A stretch of DNA of 64,000 nucleotides from CAVVST01 sp963750995 (GTDB taxonomy: Bacteria > Acidobacteriota > Vicinamibacteria > Vicinamibacterales > UBA2999), in assembly GCA_963750995.1 (NCBI GenBank), contig CAVVST010000005.1:1550001-1614000 (forward strand), in the 5' to 3' direction. Under the pieces are notes generated by a model. The model ran no database searches. It saw only the letters and a list, made by a program, of their open reading frames with translations, and had not been told where the DNA came from. Made by a program: the position numbers and the translations under genes. Of the stretch, positions 16,958 to 26,001 are shown piece by piece (the first letter of the stretch is position 1; each line of letters starts with the position of its first letter).

Positions 16958-19642
16958 TTACGAGACTCTCGCGCCGGCCTGCAGCACCTGGTCGACCCGT
17001 CCGAGCGCAAGACGGACCACGTCGAGATCTTTGACCTCGAGCGGCACGAAGGATCCGCTCTTCAAACTGGAGAACACGCGTTTCGACACTTCGAGGTGAT
17101 CAAAGCGGAAGGCGGCCGGGTTCGAGTAGAAGGCTACCGTGCTCGTGCCGCAGAAGGGCGCGAGGTACGAGAACCCGCCGTAGGTGCCGACGAACGCGCG
17201 CGCGTTGCTGATGATGCGTGTCTGCGCCTCGAGATTCGTCGCCGGCGGCAGCAGGTGCTCCACCATATGCAGGCGATCCCGCCGGACCGGCGCAAAATCC
17301 GTGTGATCGTCGTAGCGGTGCGCGGTGTTCAGCAGCACGACGTCGGTCGTCGCGGTGAGGTCCTCGAGCACCTGCGCCGTCAGCGCGCGGTTGGCGGCCG
17401 TATCGGGCAGAGCCGTATTCGCGTAGAACTTGACGGCAACGTAGTCACGCGGCAGGTGCGACGCGAGATCACCCAGCGGCAGCTTCGGCAGCGGGCGGAA
17501 CACGCTGAACGCCTCGATCAGCGTGATCGGCGCCTGCTGGCGCCAGAACACGTTGAACAGGTTGTACATCAGCGACGGGTGCAGCACTTTCACCTTGTCG
17601 AGACCACGAGCGCGCTTGACGCGTTCGATGATTTCGCGGTCGAACTCGCCGAGGTCGATGTGCTTCAGCCGCCCTTTCTGCTCGTGGACGCGCGCGTCGT
17701 TCCGCGTCCTGAATTCCTCGGCGGTGAAGAGCGACAGGATGTCGTGGTAGTTGGGTGAGATGTGCCGGTACCACGGCGCCGATCCGCCGCGCGACACGAT
17801 GATCAACTGATCGTCGTGCAGGCTGGCGTAGGCCTTCGCCCACGCCAGGAACGGAATCCAGTACAGCAGCTCGAACCCGGCTTCGGTCAGCCACGGCCCG
17901 ACGATGATCGGACGGTCCTGCCGGCCGAGCATCGTGATCATTTCCTTCGTTTCGTCCACCTCCGGCACGCCCGGGAAAAGCAGGCTCTTCGCCGGATCGC
18001 GGTGCTTGTTCAGCTTCGGGGTCAGGATGGCGCCCGACTCCTGCCGTAGCTGGGGCGGCTCTTCCCCGACGATCTGCTTCAGCCGGCTGACGGCAAAGTG
18101 GCGGATCTTCAGGAACACCTGCTTCTTCGCGTGGCGGCGGAAACGCCGGTACTTGTATCGCGTCTCCTTGCGGAACGGCTGGGTCGTGGTACGGAGTTGC
18201 GCGAAGGCCAGCCACGGCAGGAGGAGCACGCGAGCGACCCACGCAGCGGGCGGCGCACCGGCGGCGCGCGGCGCCGGACGCTGCGCCACCGATTCGATCG
18301 CCGCAGCGAACCGCGGGGTGGAGGCCTCGGTCAGTCCGTGCGGCCGAATGAACCCCTCGGTAAACCGGCGTGCCCGCTCCGCCCCGGGGCGGGGATCGGC
18401 CAGCGTCGCCGCAAGCTGGGCGACGTGTTCCTCGAGGCTGCGCGCCACTTCCAGCAGGCCGCCGCCGACATTCAGCAAGTAGTGGAAGTGAATCGTGCCT
18501 TCCTGGTTGTCCCTCGAGATCTCCGGCAGCAGCACCGACAGCACGGGCTTGCCGACGACGCCGGCTTCGAGGAACGCACTGGTATTCAGGCCGACGACGG
18601 CCGAGGCATAGTAGAGCGAATCGAAGTAGTCGTCCTTGGTGGATGGATCGACCGGGTGGCTCCCGAAGAGGGTGACGTTCTTGAACTCTGTCAGGTCCAC
18701 CTGCTGCCACTCGTCGAGCCGGCGCGGGTGCGGCCGCAGGAGAAGGCCCGCCTCCCGAAGCACGGGATCCACGCTGCCGCGTATGTGCTGGATCCACCGT
18801 TCGACGAACCGCGCCTCGTTCGCCGTGTTCTTGAAGAGCGACGAGCAGACGTAGAGGATGAACGGCCGCGATCCGTCGAGCCCGATCTGTTCGCAGAATT
18901 CCTCGCGCGTGCGGGACGGCGTGCGGCCGAACCACTGGTCGTAGCACTGGGCGCCGGTGACGACGATTCGATCGGGCGGCACCTGGTGGAGCTCGATTGC
19001 TTCCTGTCTCTGCGTGTCGTTCCAGACGGTGACGAGATCCGGAATGGCACGCAGCAGCGACTTGCTCGACAGGTGGTCCCAGCTGCCGACGCAGAGCACC
19101 GTCCGGAGACCAAGCGCGCGCGCGCTCAAGTAGTGATCGAGCTGTGGCGAGCCCAGATCGACGAGCGGCGTGATCAAGACGACGTCGGGCTTCTGGTCGC
19201 GGTAGAAATCCTCGAGTTCGCGGCTCCTGGGCACCGCCTGTTCGAACTGCCGCAGGACCCAGGCCAGCGCGCGGCGTCCGCCCGGTCCGCTCAACCCCGG
19301 CAGCGTCGCCAGCCACTTGACGGCTTTCGGCGTCCGCTCCTCCGACCGCCCGCGCAGCCGCGGCGCCGCGTCGTAGCGCGGATCGAGAAAACGCAGGTAG
19401 TCGATGCCAAGGCGAAGCTTGCGGCCGAGGTCGGCCCACGCGCCCGATTGGCGGCCCGGCGTCCACCCGACGGTGACCTCGGGATAGCGCGCGGCGAGCC
19501 GCTCGACCATCCCGGCGCCGCCCAGCGATTCTTCGCGGTCGGCCGAGAGGTGCACCTCGTGGCCGCGCTCCGCCAGTTCCGCGATCGCCGACTCGAACAG
19601 CCTCAGGTAGGAGAAATGCCGCGCCAGGAAAAGGATTTTCAT
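16958..19642 (-). CDS. two-domain glycosyltransferase-like protein: family A fused to family B
   Basis: An intact 894-residue protein. Residues 1-450 are a full family A unit: MKILFLARHFSYLRLFESAI, SWDHLSSK (187-194), TGAQCYDQWF (229-238), LLRPHPRRLDEW (301-312), GLNTSAFLEAG (351-361) and FIRPHGL. Residues about 460-570 form a Lys/Arg-rich linker. Residues about 575-894 are a full family B unit with IVGPWLTEAGFELLYW (GPW 582-584), SRGGSAPWY, LHPSLMYNLFNVFW, YVAVKFYAN and GTYGGFSYLAPFCG. The family A half has the layout of GT-B enzymes related to CDP-glycerol transferases or capsule transferases (HP motif). The fusion shows that A and B units can act in one polypeptide. Two-step transfer or one active site plus one acceptor-binding unit are both possible. 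Confidence 0.75.
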   Translation of the reverse strand: MKILFLARHFSYLRLFESAIAELAERGHEVHLSADREESLGGAGMVERLAARYPEVTVGWTPGRQSGAWADLGRKLRLGIDYLRFLDPRYDAAPRLRGRSEERTPKAVKWLATLPGLSGPGGRRALAWVLRQFEQAVPRSRELEDFYRDQKPDVVLITPLVDLGSPQLDHYLSARALGLRTVLCVGSWDHLSSKSLLRAIPDLVTVWNDTQRQEAIELHQVPPDRIVVTGAQCYDQWFGRTPSRTREEFCEQIGLDGSRPFILYVCSSLFKNTANEARFVERWIQHIRGSVDPVLREAGLLLRPHPRRLDEWQQVDLTEFKNVTLFGSHPVDPSTKDDYFDSLYYASAVVGLNTSAFLEAGVVGKPVLSVLLPEISRDNQEGTIHFHYLLNVGGGLLEVARSLEEHVAQLAATLADPRPGAERARRFTEGFIRPHGLTEASTPRFAAAIESVAQRPAPRAAGAPPAAWVARVLLLPWLAFAQLRTTTQPFRKETRYKYRRFRRHAKKQVFLKIRHFAVSRLKQIVGEEPPQLRQESGAILTPKLNKHRDPAKSLLFPGVPEVDETKEMITMLGRQDRPIIVGPWLTEAGFELLYWIPFLAWAKAYASLHDDQLIIVSRGGSAPWYRHISPNYHDILSLFTAEEFRTRNDARVHEQKGRLKHIDLGEFDREIIERVKRARGLDKVKVLHPSLMYNLFNVFWRQQAPITLIEAFSVFRPLPKLPLGDLASHLPRDYVAVKFYANTALPDTAANRALTAQVLEDLTATTDVVLLNTAHRYDDHTDFAPVRRDRLHMVEHLLPPATNLEAQTRIISNARAFVGTYGGFSYLAPFCGTSTVAFYSNPAAFRFDHLEVSKRVFSSLKSGSFVPLEVKDLDVVRLALGRVDQVLQAGARVS

Positions 19643-19646
19643 CGTG

Positions 19647-21343
19647 TCAGGACGCCATGCCGATCCGCTTCTTCAACCGCTGCTTCAGATTCTTCATCTT
19701 CTTCGTGCGGCGCCACTCGGCGGCCCGCTCGGCCTTGTAGCGCTGCCGCTCAGCGGCGCGCGCCTGTTTGCGCTGCTGCTCCTCGACGTTGTGCTCGTCC
19801 TTCACGCGCCACGCCTCGGCGACCTGTTCACGATGCGCGCGATGCCGCGCCGTAATCTCGCGCTCGTGCGCGCTCAGCGTCAGCGGCGCCGCCGCATCGA
19901 GCGCCGCCAGCGCGGCAGCCGGTCGCAGCGCGGCGCGCAGCACCCGGGTCCTCAGGGTCTGCTCCATGCGCGCGGGCGGCGATCGCCGCCAGTTTTTCCA
20001 CTTCGTCGGCAAGCACCGGGGTTGCCGCGATATCCACTCCCCGGGGCCGGATGAAGGCTTCGACGAAGCGGCGGCTCCGTTCCGATTCACTGCCCGGCGA
20101 CCTTCAGCGCGGAATTGAGCTGCTCTACGTGATCGTCCAGTGTCCTCGCCGTGTGCAGCAGGCCGCCATTCACGTTCAACAGGTAATGGAAGTGGATGGT
20201 GCCTTCCTGGTTCTCGTGATGCTCCGGCAGGAGCGTGGCATACACAGGCCGGCCGGCGATCGCGCCTTCGAGGAATGCGCTGGTATTGAGGCCGACGACG
20301 GCGGCGCTGTGGAAGAGCGAATCGAAATAGTCGCGGCGGGCGTCAGCGTCGACCGGATTCCTGCCCCACAGCACGACGTCGCCCTCGGATGAGAGGTCGA
20401 TGTCTGCCCACTCTTTCATGCGGGATGGATGGGGGCGCACGAGAACCGGCGTCGAGGCGAGCGGCGCCAACCCGCTTGCGCGCAGCGCGCGGATCCACCG
20501 CTGCACGAAGCGCGCCTCGCTCGGGCTGCCCTGGAAGAGCGCCGAGCACACGTACAGCAGGAACGGCCGCCAGCAGGCAGTCCCACCTTCCGGCAGAAGT
20601 CATCGTGGCCCATCGACGGCCGGCGGTCGAACCACTGGTCGAAACACTGCGCCCCGGTCACGACGACGCGGTCCGGCGGCACGGCGTGCAGCGTGATGGC
20701 TTCATGCCGTTGCGTGTCGTTCCAGACGAACACGCGGTCCGGAATGGTGCGCAGAATCGCCTTGCTCGAAAGGTGGTCCCAGCTCCAGACGCACAGCGCC
20801 GTCGGATACCCGAGCGCCCGGGCCGACTGCAGGCAATCGAGCTGCGGCGACGCGACGACGCCGATGAGCGGCGTGAACAACACTACGTCGGGCTGCTGCT
20901 CGCGAAGAAACGCGTCGATGCCGGCGCTGCGCGGAATGGCCTGCTCGTACGCCCGGAGGCACGGCCCGCGCGATCGTGCGGCCGGGCGCGGTGTGCGCCC
21001 CCGCTGCGGCCACCAGCCACAGGCCTATGCGCGGCACGCGCTCTCTCGCCCGCGCACGCAGCCTGGGCGCGCCGGCGTAAGCCGGGTCGAGATACCGCAG
21101 GTAGTCGAGCGTCATCCGCAGCTTGGTGGCGAACGCGGCCCACCCGTCGTCGCGGCCCGGCACCCAGCCGAAGGTCACGCTCTCGTGTTCGCGCGCCAGG
21201 CGCTCCACCATCTCGCGGCCGCCCAGATCCTCTTCGCGCTCGGCGGCGAGGTGCAGCCGATGACCACGGCGGGCGAGTTCGGCGATCACCGTCTCGTAGT
21301 TGCGGAAGTAGGTGAAGTGGCGCGCGATGAAGAGGATCTTCAT
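19647..21343 (-). CDS. family A glycosyltransferase-like protein (several frameshifts)
   Basis: The start is the ATG at 21343 (MKILFIARHFTYF), overlapping the stop of the GT2 gene. Family motifs are all present but spread over different frames: GGREMVERLA and the N-terminal domain down to about 20950, SWDHLSSKAIL and TGAQCFDQWF at about 20630-20790, LVRPHPSRMKEW and GLNTSAFLEGA at about 20260-20450, and a basic C-terminal tail (RTKKMKNLKQRLKKR) ending at 19647. Frame changes lie near 20950, 20570, 20100 and 20000. The conserved residues are intact on both sides of each break, so sequence error or very recent inactivation are both possible. Confidence 0.65.
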
Positions 21344-22401
21344 GCGTGAGGGCGCCACGGACGTGGACGTCCGGTAAGGCGCTCGCAGACTTTCTCGACG
21401 AGCGGCGTGATCCCCAGGTGGCGCGCCGCGACGAGCACGCGGTAGAGCCCGAGCAGCGCGCCATGCTTCACGCGCTTATACGCCCAGCGTGGCCAGCCGA
21501 GGACGGACAGAACTCCGCGCTGCACGTCCGACTTGCCGTAGTGGCGCCAGGCATATGACAGCGCATAGGCCGCAATCATGCGCCGCGCGTCGCCGGCTGG
21601 CAGTGGCAGCGCCGCATGCGGCGCGCGCCCGTAGCTCGTCCACAGCGACTGCGCATGCATGTACCACGGCGGCGTCCACCGCGACGGCGGCTGCGTCCCG
21701 GGCTGAAACAGCGTCGATCGCTGACGCTCGATGCTGCCAACAGAGAACTGCCGGCGGTACCACAACACCTCCGGCACCTGGCGAATCTCACCACGCAGTG
21801 TCAATTCGGCCAGCAGGAGGCGATCCGGACACAGCACCTCGCGAAACACACCGGCTTCGCGCACCGCGGATGCCCGCATCAGTCCGTACACCATGTCGCC
21901 GGCCGCGACGGCGTCGCTCCGGTTGAACAAACGCCACCTGGCGCCGCGCTCCCGCACGCCAAAGGTTTCGAACTGCCGCGCCGGCTTGGCCAGCGGCTGG
22001 CCCCCGGGATCGATGCGCTGCGTCAGCGGGTATGCGAGCACCACGGCTGGATGCTGCGCGAGCGTGCCGACGAGCGTCTCGAGCCACACCTGGTGCCATC
22101 GGTCGTGATCGCTGGCCCATGCGAAATACGTCGCGCCACCCGCAGTGGCGTGTTCAAACGCTTCGCGCCAGGCGGCGACCATGCCGCGCCGCTCCGGCAG
22201 GCGCACGTACGTTACGCGCGCATCGCGCTCGGCGAGCCGGCGTCCGAGCGTCTCGCTCTCGTCAGTCGAGCCGTCGTCAACCAGCGTGAGCGTGAAGTCA
22301 GCAAACGACTGCGCCAGCAGCGACTCAACCGCCTCGGGCAGATACGCCGCCCGGTTGTGCAGTGCCATACCGATGCCGACGAGCGGCGCGCGGCTCGTCA
22401 T
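21340..22401 (-). CDS. GT2-family glycosyltransferase
   Basis: I start at the ATG at 22401 (ATGA overlap with the upstream family A gene), giving 353 residues. The N-terminal GT-A domain shows VGIGMALHNRAAYLPEAVES, LTLVDDGSTDES and later FAWASDHDRW, which stands where GT2 enzymes have the DxD metal site (here SDHD). No membrane helices are obvious except possibly near the C-terminus. It would transfer a sugar from a nucleotide donor on the cytoplasmic side. It is the only classic GT2 enzyme in the first 35 kb and is flanked on both sides by family A genes. Confidence 0.82.
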   Translation of the reverse strand: MTSRAPLVGIGMALHNRAAYLPEAVESLLAQSFADFTLTLVDDGSTDESETLGRRLAERDARVTYVRLPERRGMVAAWREAFEHATAGGATYFAWASDHDRWHQVWLETLVGTLAQHPAVVLAYPLTQRIDPGGQPLAKPARQFETFGVRERGARWRLFNRSDAVAAGDMVYGLMRASAVREAGVFREVLCPDRLLLAELTLRGEIRQVPEVLWYRRQFSVGSIERQRSTLFQPGTQPPSRWTPPWYMHAQSLWTSYGRAPHAALPLPAGDARRMIAAYALSYAWRHYGKSDVQRGVLSVLGWPRWAYKRVKHGALLGLYRVLVAARHLGITPLVEKVCERLTGRPRPWRPHA

Positions 22402-24080
22402 GAGGACGACCCCACCAACGCCTTGAGGCGTCCCTTGATGCGCGCCAGTTGCTTGCGGCGCGCACCGGCCCACTGTTCGCGCTGCCGCTCGCGGCGGCGC
22501 GACGCCAGCAGCTCACGCTTGTTCGCGATCCGCTGCTCGCGGTCGACCGCAGCCGCCTGCTTGTGCGCCGACTTCCGCGCCTTCGCGCGGTCGTTGATCA
22601 TTTCCGGCGTATCCCGCAGCGGTGCGCGCAGCCAGCCCTCTTCGGATGAACGGACCACGGCGCGGACAAACGGCTGCATCGCGCGATGCCAGGCTGGCGC
22701 ACGGTCAGGGGGCAGCGGCGCCGCAGCGCCGAGCTCCTCGACGGCGGCCACGAATACCGGTGTGGCTGGTGCATCCAGCCCACGCGGCCGGACGAACGCA
22801 CGGATGAACCTCGCGTTCTGTTCATCGCGCGCCACCGGCCTCGCCAGCGCCGATGCCAGCTCGGCGAGATGATCTGGCAGAGATCGGTTCACCTTGAGCA
22901 GTCCGCCTTCGACTTCAACAAGGTAGCGGAAATGCTGCACGCCCTCCTGGTACATCTCGAACTCAGGAAGCAGCGGCGTATACACCGGTCGGCCGACGAT
23001 CGCCGCCTCGAGAAAGGCGCTCGTCACCAGCCCGATCACGGCGTGGCTGTGGAACAGCGAATCGAAATAATCAGCCTGTGCGTCGGGACTCACGGGGTTG
23101 CGGCCGTACAGCACGGCGTTGCCGAACCGCTCGAGCGACACCCCTTCCCATTCCTCGAGCCGTTCCGGGTGGGGCCGTACCAGGATGCCGGCACTGCGCA
23201 AGCGCGGGTCGCTGCTGCGCCGAATCTCCTCGATCCACCGCAGCACGAATTTTGATTCGTACGGGTTCGGCGTCATCACCGAACACACGTACAGCAGGAT
23301 GGGCTGGTCGGGCGACAGGCCAACGGCGCGGCAGAATCTGGCTCGATCACGCGACGGTTCGCGATCGAACCACTGGTCATAGCACTGCGCGCCGGTGACG
23401 ACGATGCGGTCGGCAGGCATGTCGTGCCATTCAATCGCTTCGCGCTTCTGCGTATCGTTCCACAGGAAAATCCGGTCGGGCACGCTCCGGAGCAGCGCTT
23501 TGCTCGAGAGGTGGTCCCAGCTGAACACGCAGACGCCGGTGCGGCGGCCGAGTGCGCGCGCGGCCCGCAGGTGATCGATCTGCGGCAGCCGCCACGCCGT
23601 GACCGATGCCAGCAGCACGACGTCGGGGTCGTGAGACTCGATGAACCGGCGGCTGGCCTCGCTGATCGGCATCAGCGCTTCGCTGCAACGCAGCACGCCG
23701 CCGATGGCCGAGCGCAGCGCGCCGCTCTTCTCGGCGCCGGCATCCATCACGCTGAGGACGCCGCGCGGAATGCGATCGCGCAGGGTCAGGCGCGTTTTGC
23801 GGAAGCTCGCGAACGCGGCGTCATGAAAGCGCACGTAGTCCGACGCGCTGCGCAGCTTGCGCGCCAGCCGGAACCACGGCTCGGCATCGAGCGACGGCGC
23901 GAAGCCGTGCGTGACGTGTCGATACGTCGACGAGAGCCGCTCCACGAGTGCCTGGCCGCCCATCGACTCTGGCTCGTCGGCCGCCAGGTGAACGGCGTAG
24001 CCCCGCTCCGCCAGCGCGGCGACGGCGGACTCGAAGTTGCGGTAGTACGCGTGATGCGCGGCGAGAAACAGAATCTTCAT
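22398..24080 (-). CDS. family A glycosyltransferase-like protein (intact)
   Basis: An intact 560-residue copy. The N-terminal Rossmann-like half begins MKILFLAAHHAYYRNFESAV. SWDHLSSK is at 187-194, VWNDT-type LWNDTQKREAIEWHD at 206-220, TGAQCYDQWF at 229-238, LVRPHPERLEEW at 300-311, TSAFLEAAIVGRPVYT at 353-368 and FVRPRGLDAPATPVF further on. The last 65 residues are a Lys/Arg-rich predicted helix. The HP motif, and the Ser/Glu pair in TSAFLEA, occupy the position used for donor binding in CDP-glycerol- and capsule-type GT-B transferases, but no tested homologue is known to me. The GLVTSAF sequence replaces the usual GLNTSAF. Confidence 0.7.
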   Translation of the reverse strand: MKILFLAAHHAYYRNFESAVAALAERGYAVHLAADEPESMGGQALVERLSSTYRHVTHGFAPSLDAEPWFRLARKLRSASDYVRFHDAAFASFRKTRLTLRDRIPRGVLSVMDAGAEKSGALRSAIGGVLRCSEALMPISEASRRFIESHDPDVVLLASVTAWRLPQIDHLRAARALGRRTGVCVFSWDHLSSKALLRSVPDRIFLWNDTQKREAIEWHDMPADRIVVTGAQCYDQWFDREPSRDRARFCRAVGLSPDQPILLYVCSVMTPNPYESKFVLRWIEEIRRSSDPRLRSAGILVRPHPERLEEWEGVSLERFGNAVLYGRNPVSPDAQADYFDSLFHSHAVIGLVTSAFLEAAIVGRPVYTPLLPEFEMYQEGVQHFRYLVEVEGGLLKVNRSLPDHLAELASALARPVARDEQNARFIRAFVRPRGLDAPATPVFVAAVEELGAAAPLPPDRAPAWHRAMQPFVRAVVRSSEEGWLRAPLRDTPEMINDRAKARKSAHKQAAAVDREQRIANKRELLASRRRERQREQWAGARRKQLARIKGRLKALVGSSS

Positions 24081-24102
24081 CGAACCTGTGCGAGCGCCGA
24101 AA

Positions 24103-26001
24103 TCATGTCCGCGGCGCCATCAGCCGTTGGGCCACCTCGAGGTCGAACGGATCGTCGATGTCGAACGACTCCTCACGCGCCATCACCAGCCCGCGCGTGT
24201 CGGGTCCGTACAGCGTACGCCCATCCATCACGATGCGGGTGTGAACCGCGACGACGGCGGGGCCGTTGCGCGCGAACAGCAGCGGCTTGTCCTGACGCCG
24301 CATCGGGGTCCGGCTGAAGCCGGACACGACGTCAGTCCTTTCGTAGTGTCCGCCGTCAGGCGGACCGTCGTTCCAGGGCACGAGGCGGTCGCCCTGCAAC
24401 TGCATCAGGGATGACGGCGTAAATTGATGGGGAACAGGCACGACCGTCACGACCGAATCGGCGCCCGATGAGATCAAGAGTTCAACTGCGGCGTCGATGT
24501 GACCGGCGCGCCGGAAGGGTGAGGTCGGCTGGAGAAGAACGAGGATGTCCGGCCGGTACGCTTCGCGACGCTCGAACGACGCGACGAGGTCGGTCAACAC
24601 GTCGAGCATCGGCGTATCGTCGCCGGCAAGCGCCGCCGGGCGAAGGAACGGCACGTCCACGCCCAACTGACGCGCGACGCCGGCAATCTCTTCGTCCTCG
24701 GTACTGATCACCACGCGGCTCAGCCGGCGGCTGGACCTCGCGGCATCGGCGGTATAGGCAAGAAGCGGACGTCCAGCGAGCGTGGCGAGGTTCTTCCGCG
24801 GAATCCCTTTGGATCCGCCGCGCGCGGGGATGACACCGAGGATGTTCAGGTACTGGATCCGCTTCTGGACGTGCAGCGGCGCCCGCGCCAGCAGGTCGGC
24901 GATGCGTTCGCCGGCTTTCCCGTCGCCATAGAGATGCGCCGTTTGATACAGGCCGTGAGAGATCTGCTTGCGGATGGCGGTCACAATCGCCGCGCGGTCA
25001 TAGCCGACGTCGACCACGTTCGGGCCGCGTTCGCGGCCGTCCTGCCGGCTGCCGATGTTGACGGCAGGCGTCCCGATGAAAGCGCCTTCGCGGATGAACG
25101 AGCTCGAGTTACCGACCAGGCAGGCTGCGCTCCGCATCAGCCGCAGAAATGTCTCCACCGGGAAGTTCTTGTAGAACCGGATGTATTCGGGCTTGTAGCG
25201 CTCGCGGAACTTGCGCATGCCGCGCGATACGTCTTCCGACCCGGCATCCACGTTCGGCCACAGCATGACTGCCGGCATCTTCAGCTCGTCGAGCGCCATC
25301 AGCGTCTCGTTGATCTGATCCTCGGCGTGACCGTATTCCGTCGTCACCGGATGCTGGCTTACCAGGAGAAACGGTTCGTCGGTCGCGATGTGTCCGCCGA
25401 CGCCCTCGCGGTCCAGCCAATCGGCGTCGAGCGCCGCCGTGCCGTTGCTGATCACCTCTGACACCAGGTCGATTCGCGGACAGCCGACGACGTGCACGGC
25501 TTCCGGATCCTCGCCGAGGCGGATGATGCGGTCAGCGGCGTGCTGGTTCGCCGGGAAATGGACATGCGCCAGCTTGGTGATGGCGTGCCGAATGCTCTCG
25601 TCAATCGTCCCGGTCACTTCGCCGCCCATGGTGTGGGCCAGCGGGATGTTCATGTACGCGCCCGCGACCGCGGTGGCCATGGTCTCGAAGCGATCGCCCA
25701 CGGTGACGACGACGTCCGGTTTGAGCAACTCGAACAGTGTCGGGAGCTCCAGCAGCCCGAGGCCGGTGGACTTCGCCATCGTCACGGGCGTCTCGCCCTC
25801 GACGATCATGTTCACCCGCGCGTCGGGCGTGAAACCGTCGCGCTCGATCACGTCCACGACCGATCCGAACCGGTCGAGCAGCGCCGACGCCGCGACAATG
25901 ATTTGCAGCTGCAGATCGGGATGGGCCTTTACGGCCCGCATCACCGATTTGATGCTGCCGTAATTGGCGCGCGAGCCGACGACGACGCAGACCTTACGCA
26001 C
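24103..26001 (-). CDS. bifunctional NeuC-NeuA fusion (2-epimerase plus cytidylyltransferase)
   Basis: I start at the GTG at 26001 (632 residues), overlapping the stop of the deacetylase gene by 8 bases. An in-frame ATG at 26031 is an alternative. Residues 1 to about 380 form a hydrolysing UDP-GlcNAc 2-epimerase: GSRANYGSIKS, VVTVGDRFETMATA, GGEVTGTIDESIRHAITKL, SQHPVTTEYG, GNSSSFIRE and NIGSRQDGRERG. From about residue 385 a NeuA-type domain follows: VIPARGGSKGIPRKN, VVISTEDEE, LQPTSPFRRAGHI. Between LVP and RRQDKP it has about 19 residues that the free-standing NeuA lacks, encoded by a palindromic element at 24305-24366. Both domains keep their motifs, so it may make and then activate a nonulosonic acid, with NeuB acting in between. 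Confidence 0.85.
   Translation of the reverse strand: MRKVCVVVGSRANYGSIKSVMRAVKAHPDLQLQIIVAASALLDRFGSVVDVIERDGFTPDARVNMIVEGETPVTMAKSTGLGLLELPTLFELLKPDVVVTVGDRFETMATAVAGAYMNIPLAHTMGGEVTGTIDESIRHAITKLAHVHFPANQHAADRIIRLGEDPEAVHVVGCPRIDLVSEVISNGTAALDADWLDREGVGGHIATDEPFLLVSQHPVTTEYGHAEDQINETLMALDELKMPAVMLWPNVDAGSEDVSRGMRKFRERYKPEYIRFYKNFPVETFLRLMRSAACLVGNSSSFIREGAFIGTPAVNIGSRQDGRERGPNVVDVGYDRAAIVTAIRKQISHGLYQTAHLYGDGKAGERIADLLARAPLHVQKRIQYLNILGVIPARGGSKGIPRKNLATLAGRPLLAYTADAARSSRRLSRVVISTEDEEIAGVARQLGVDVPFLRPAALAGDDTPMLDVLTDLVASFERREAYRPDILVLLQPTSPFRRAGHIDAAVELLISSGADSVVTVVPVPHQFTPSSLMQLQGDRLVPWNDGPPDGGHYERTDVVSGFSRTPMRRQDKPLLFARNGPAVVAVHTRIVMDGRTLYGPDTRGLVMAREESFDIDDPFDLEVAQRLMAPRT
24305..24366. 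repeat. REP-like double-hairpin element embedded in coding sequence
   Basis: Two near-adjacent palindromes. GTCCGGCT-GA-AGCCGGAC is at 24308-24325 (8-base stem, 2-base loop) and GTCCGCC-GTCA-GGCGGAC at 24348-24365 (7-base stem, 4-base loop). On the coding strand it reads in frame as a GHYERTDVVSGFSRT-type peptide. From memory, similar palindromes and SGFSRT-type peptides are repeated in Vicinamibacteria-like Acidobacteriota. I found no second copy in this window. Confidence 0.6.

Noticed and set aside
10324..26001. Pseudaminic acid pathway as the definite product
   Set aside because: No PseG-type nucleotidase was seen. The presence of two hydrolysing 2-epimerases points rather to a sialic or legionaminic type, but the exact acid cannot be fixed.
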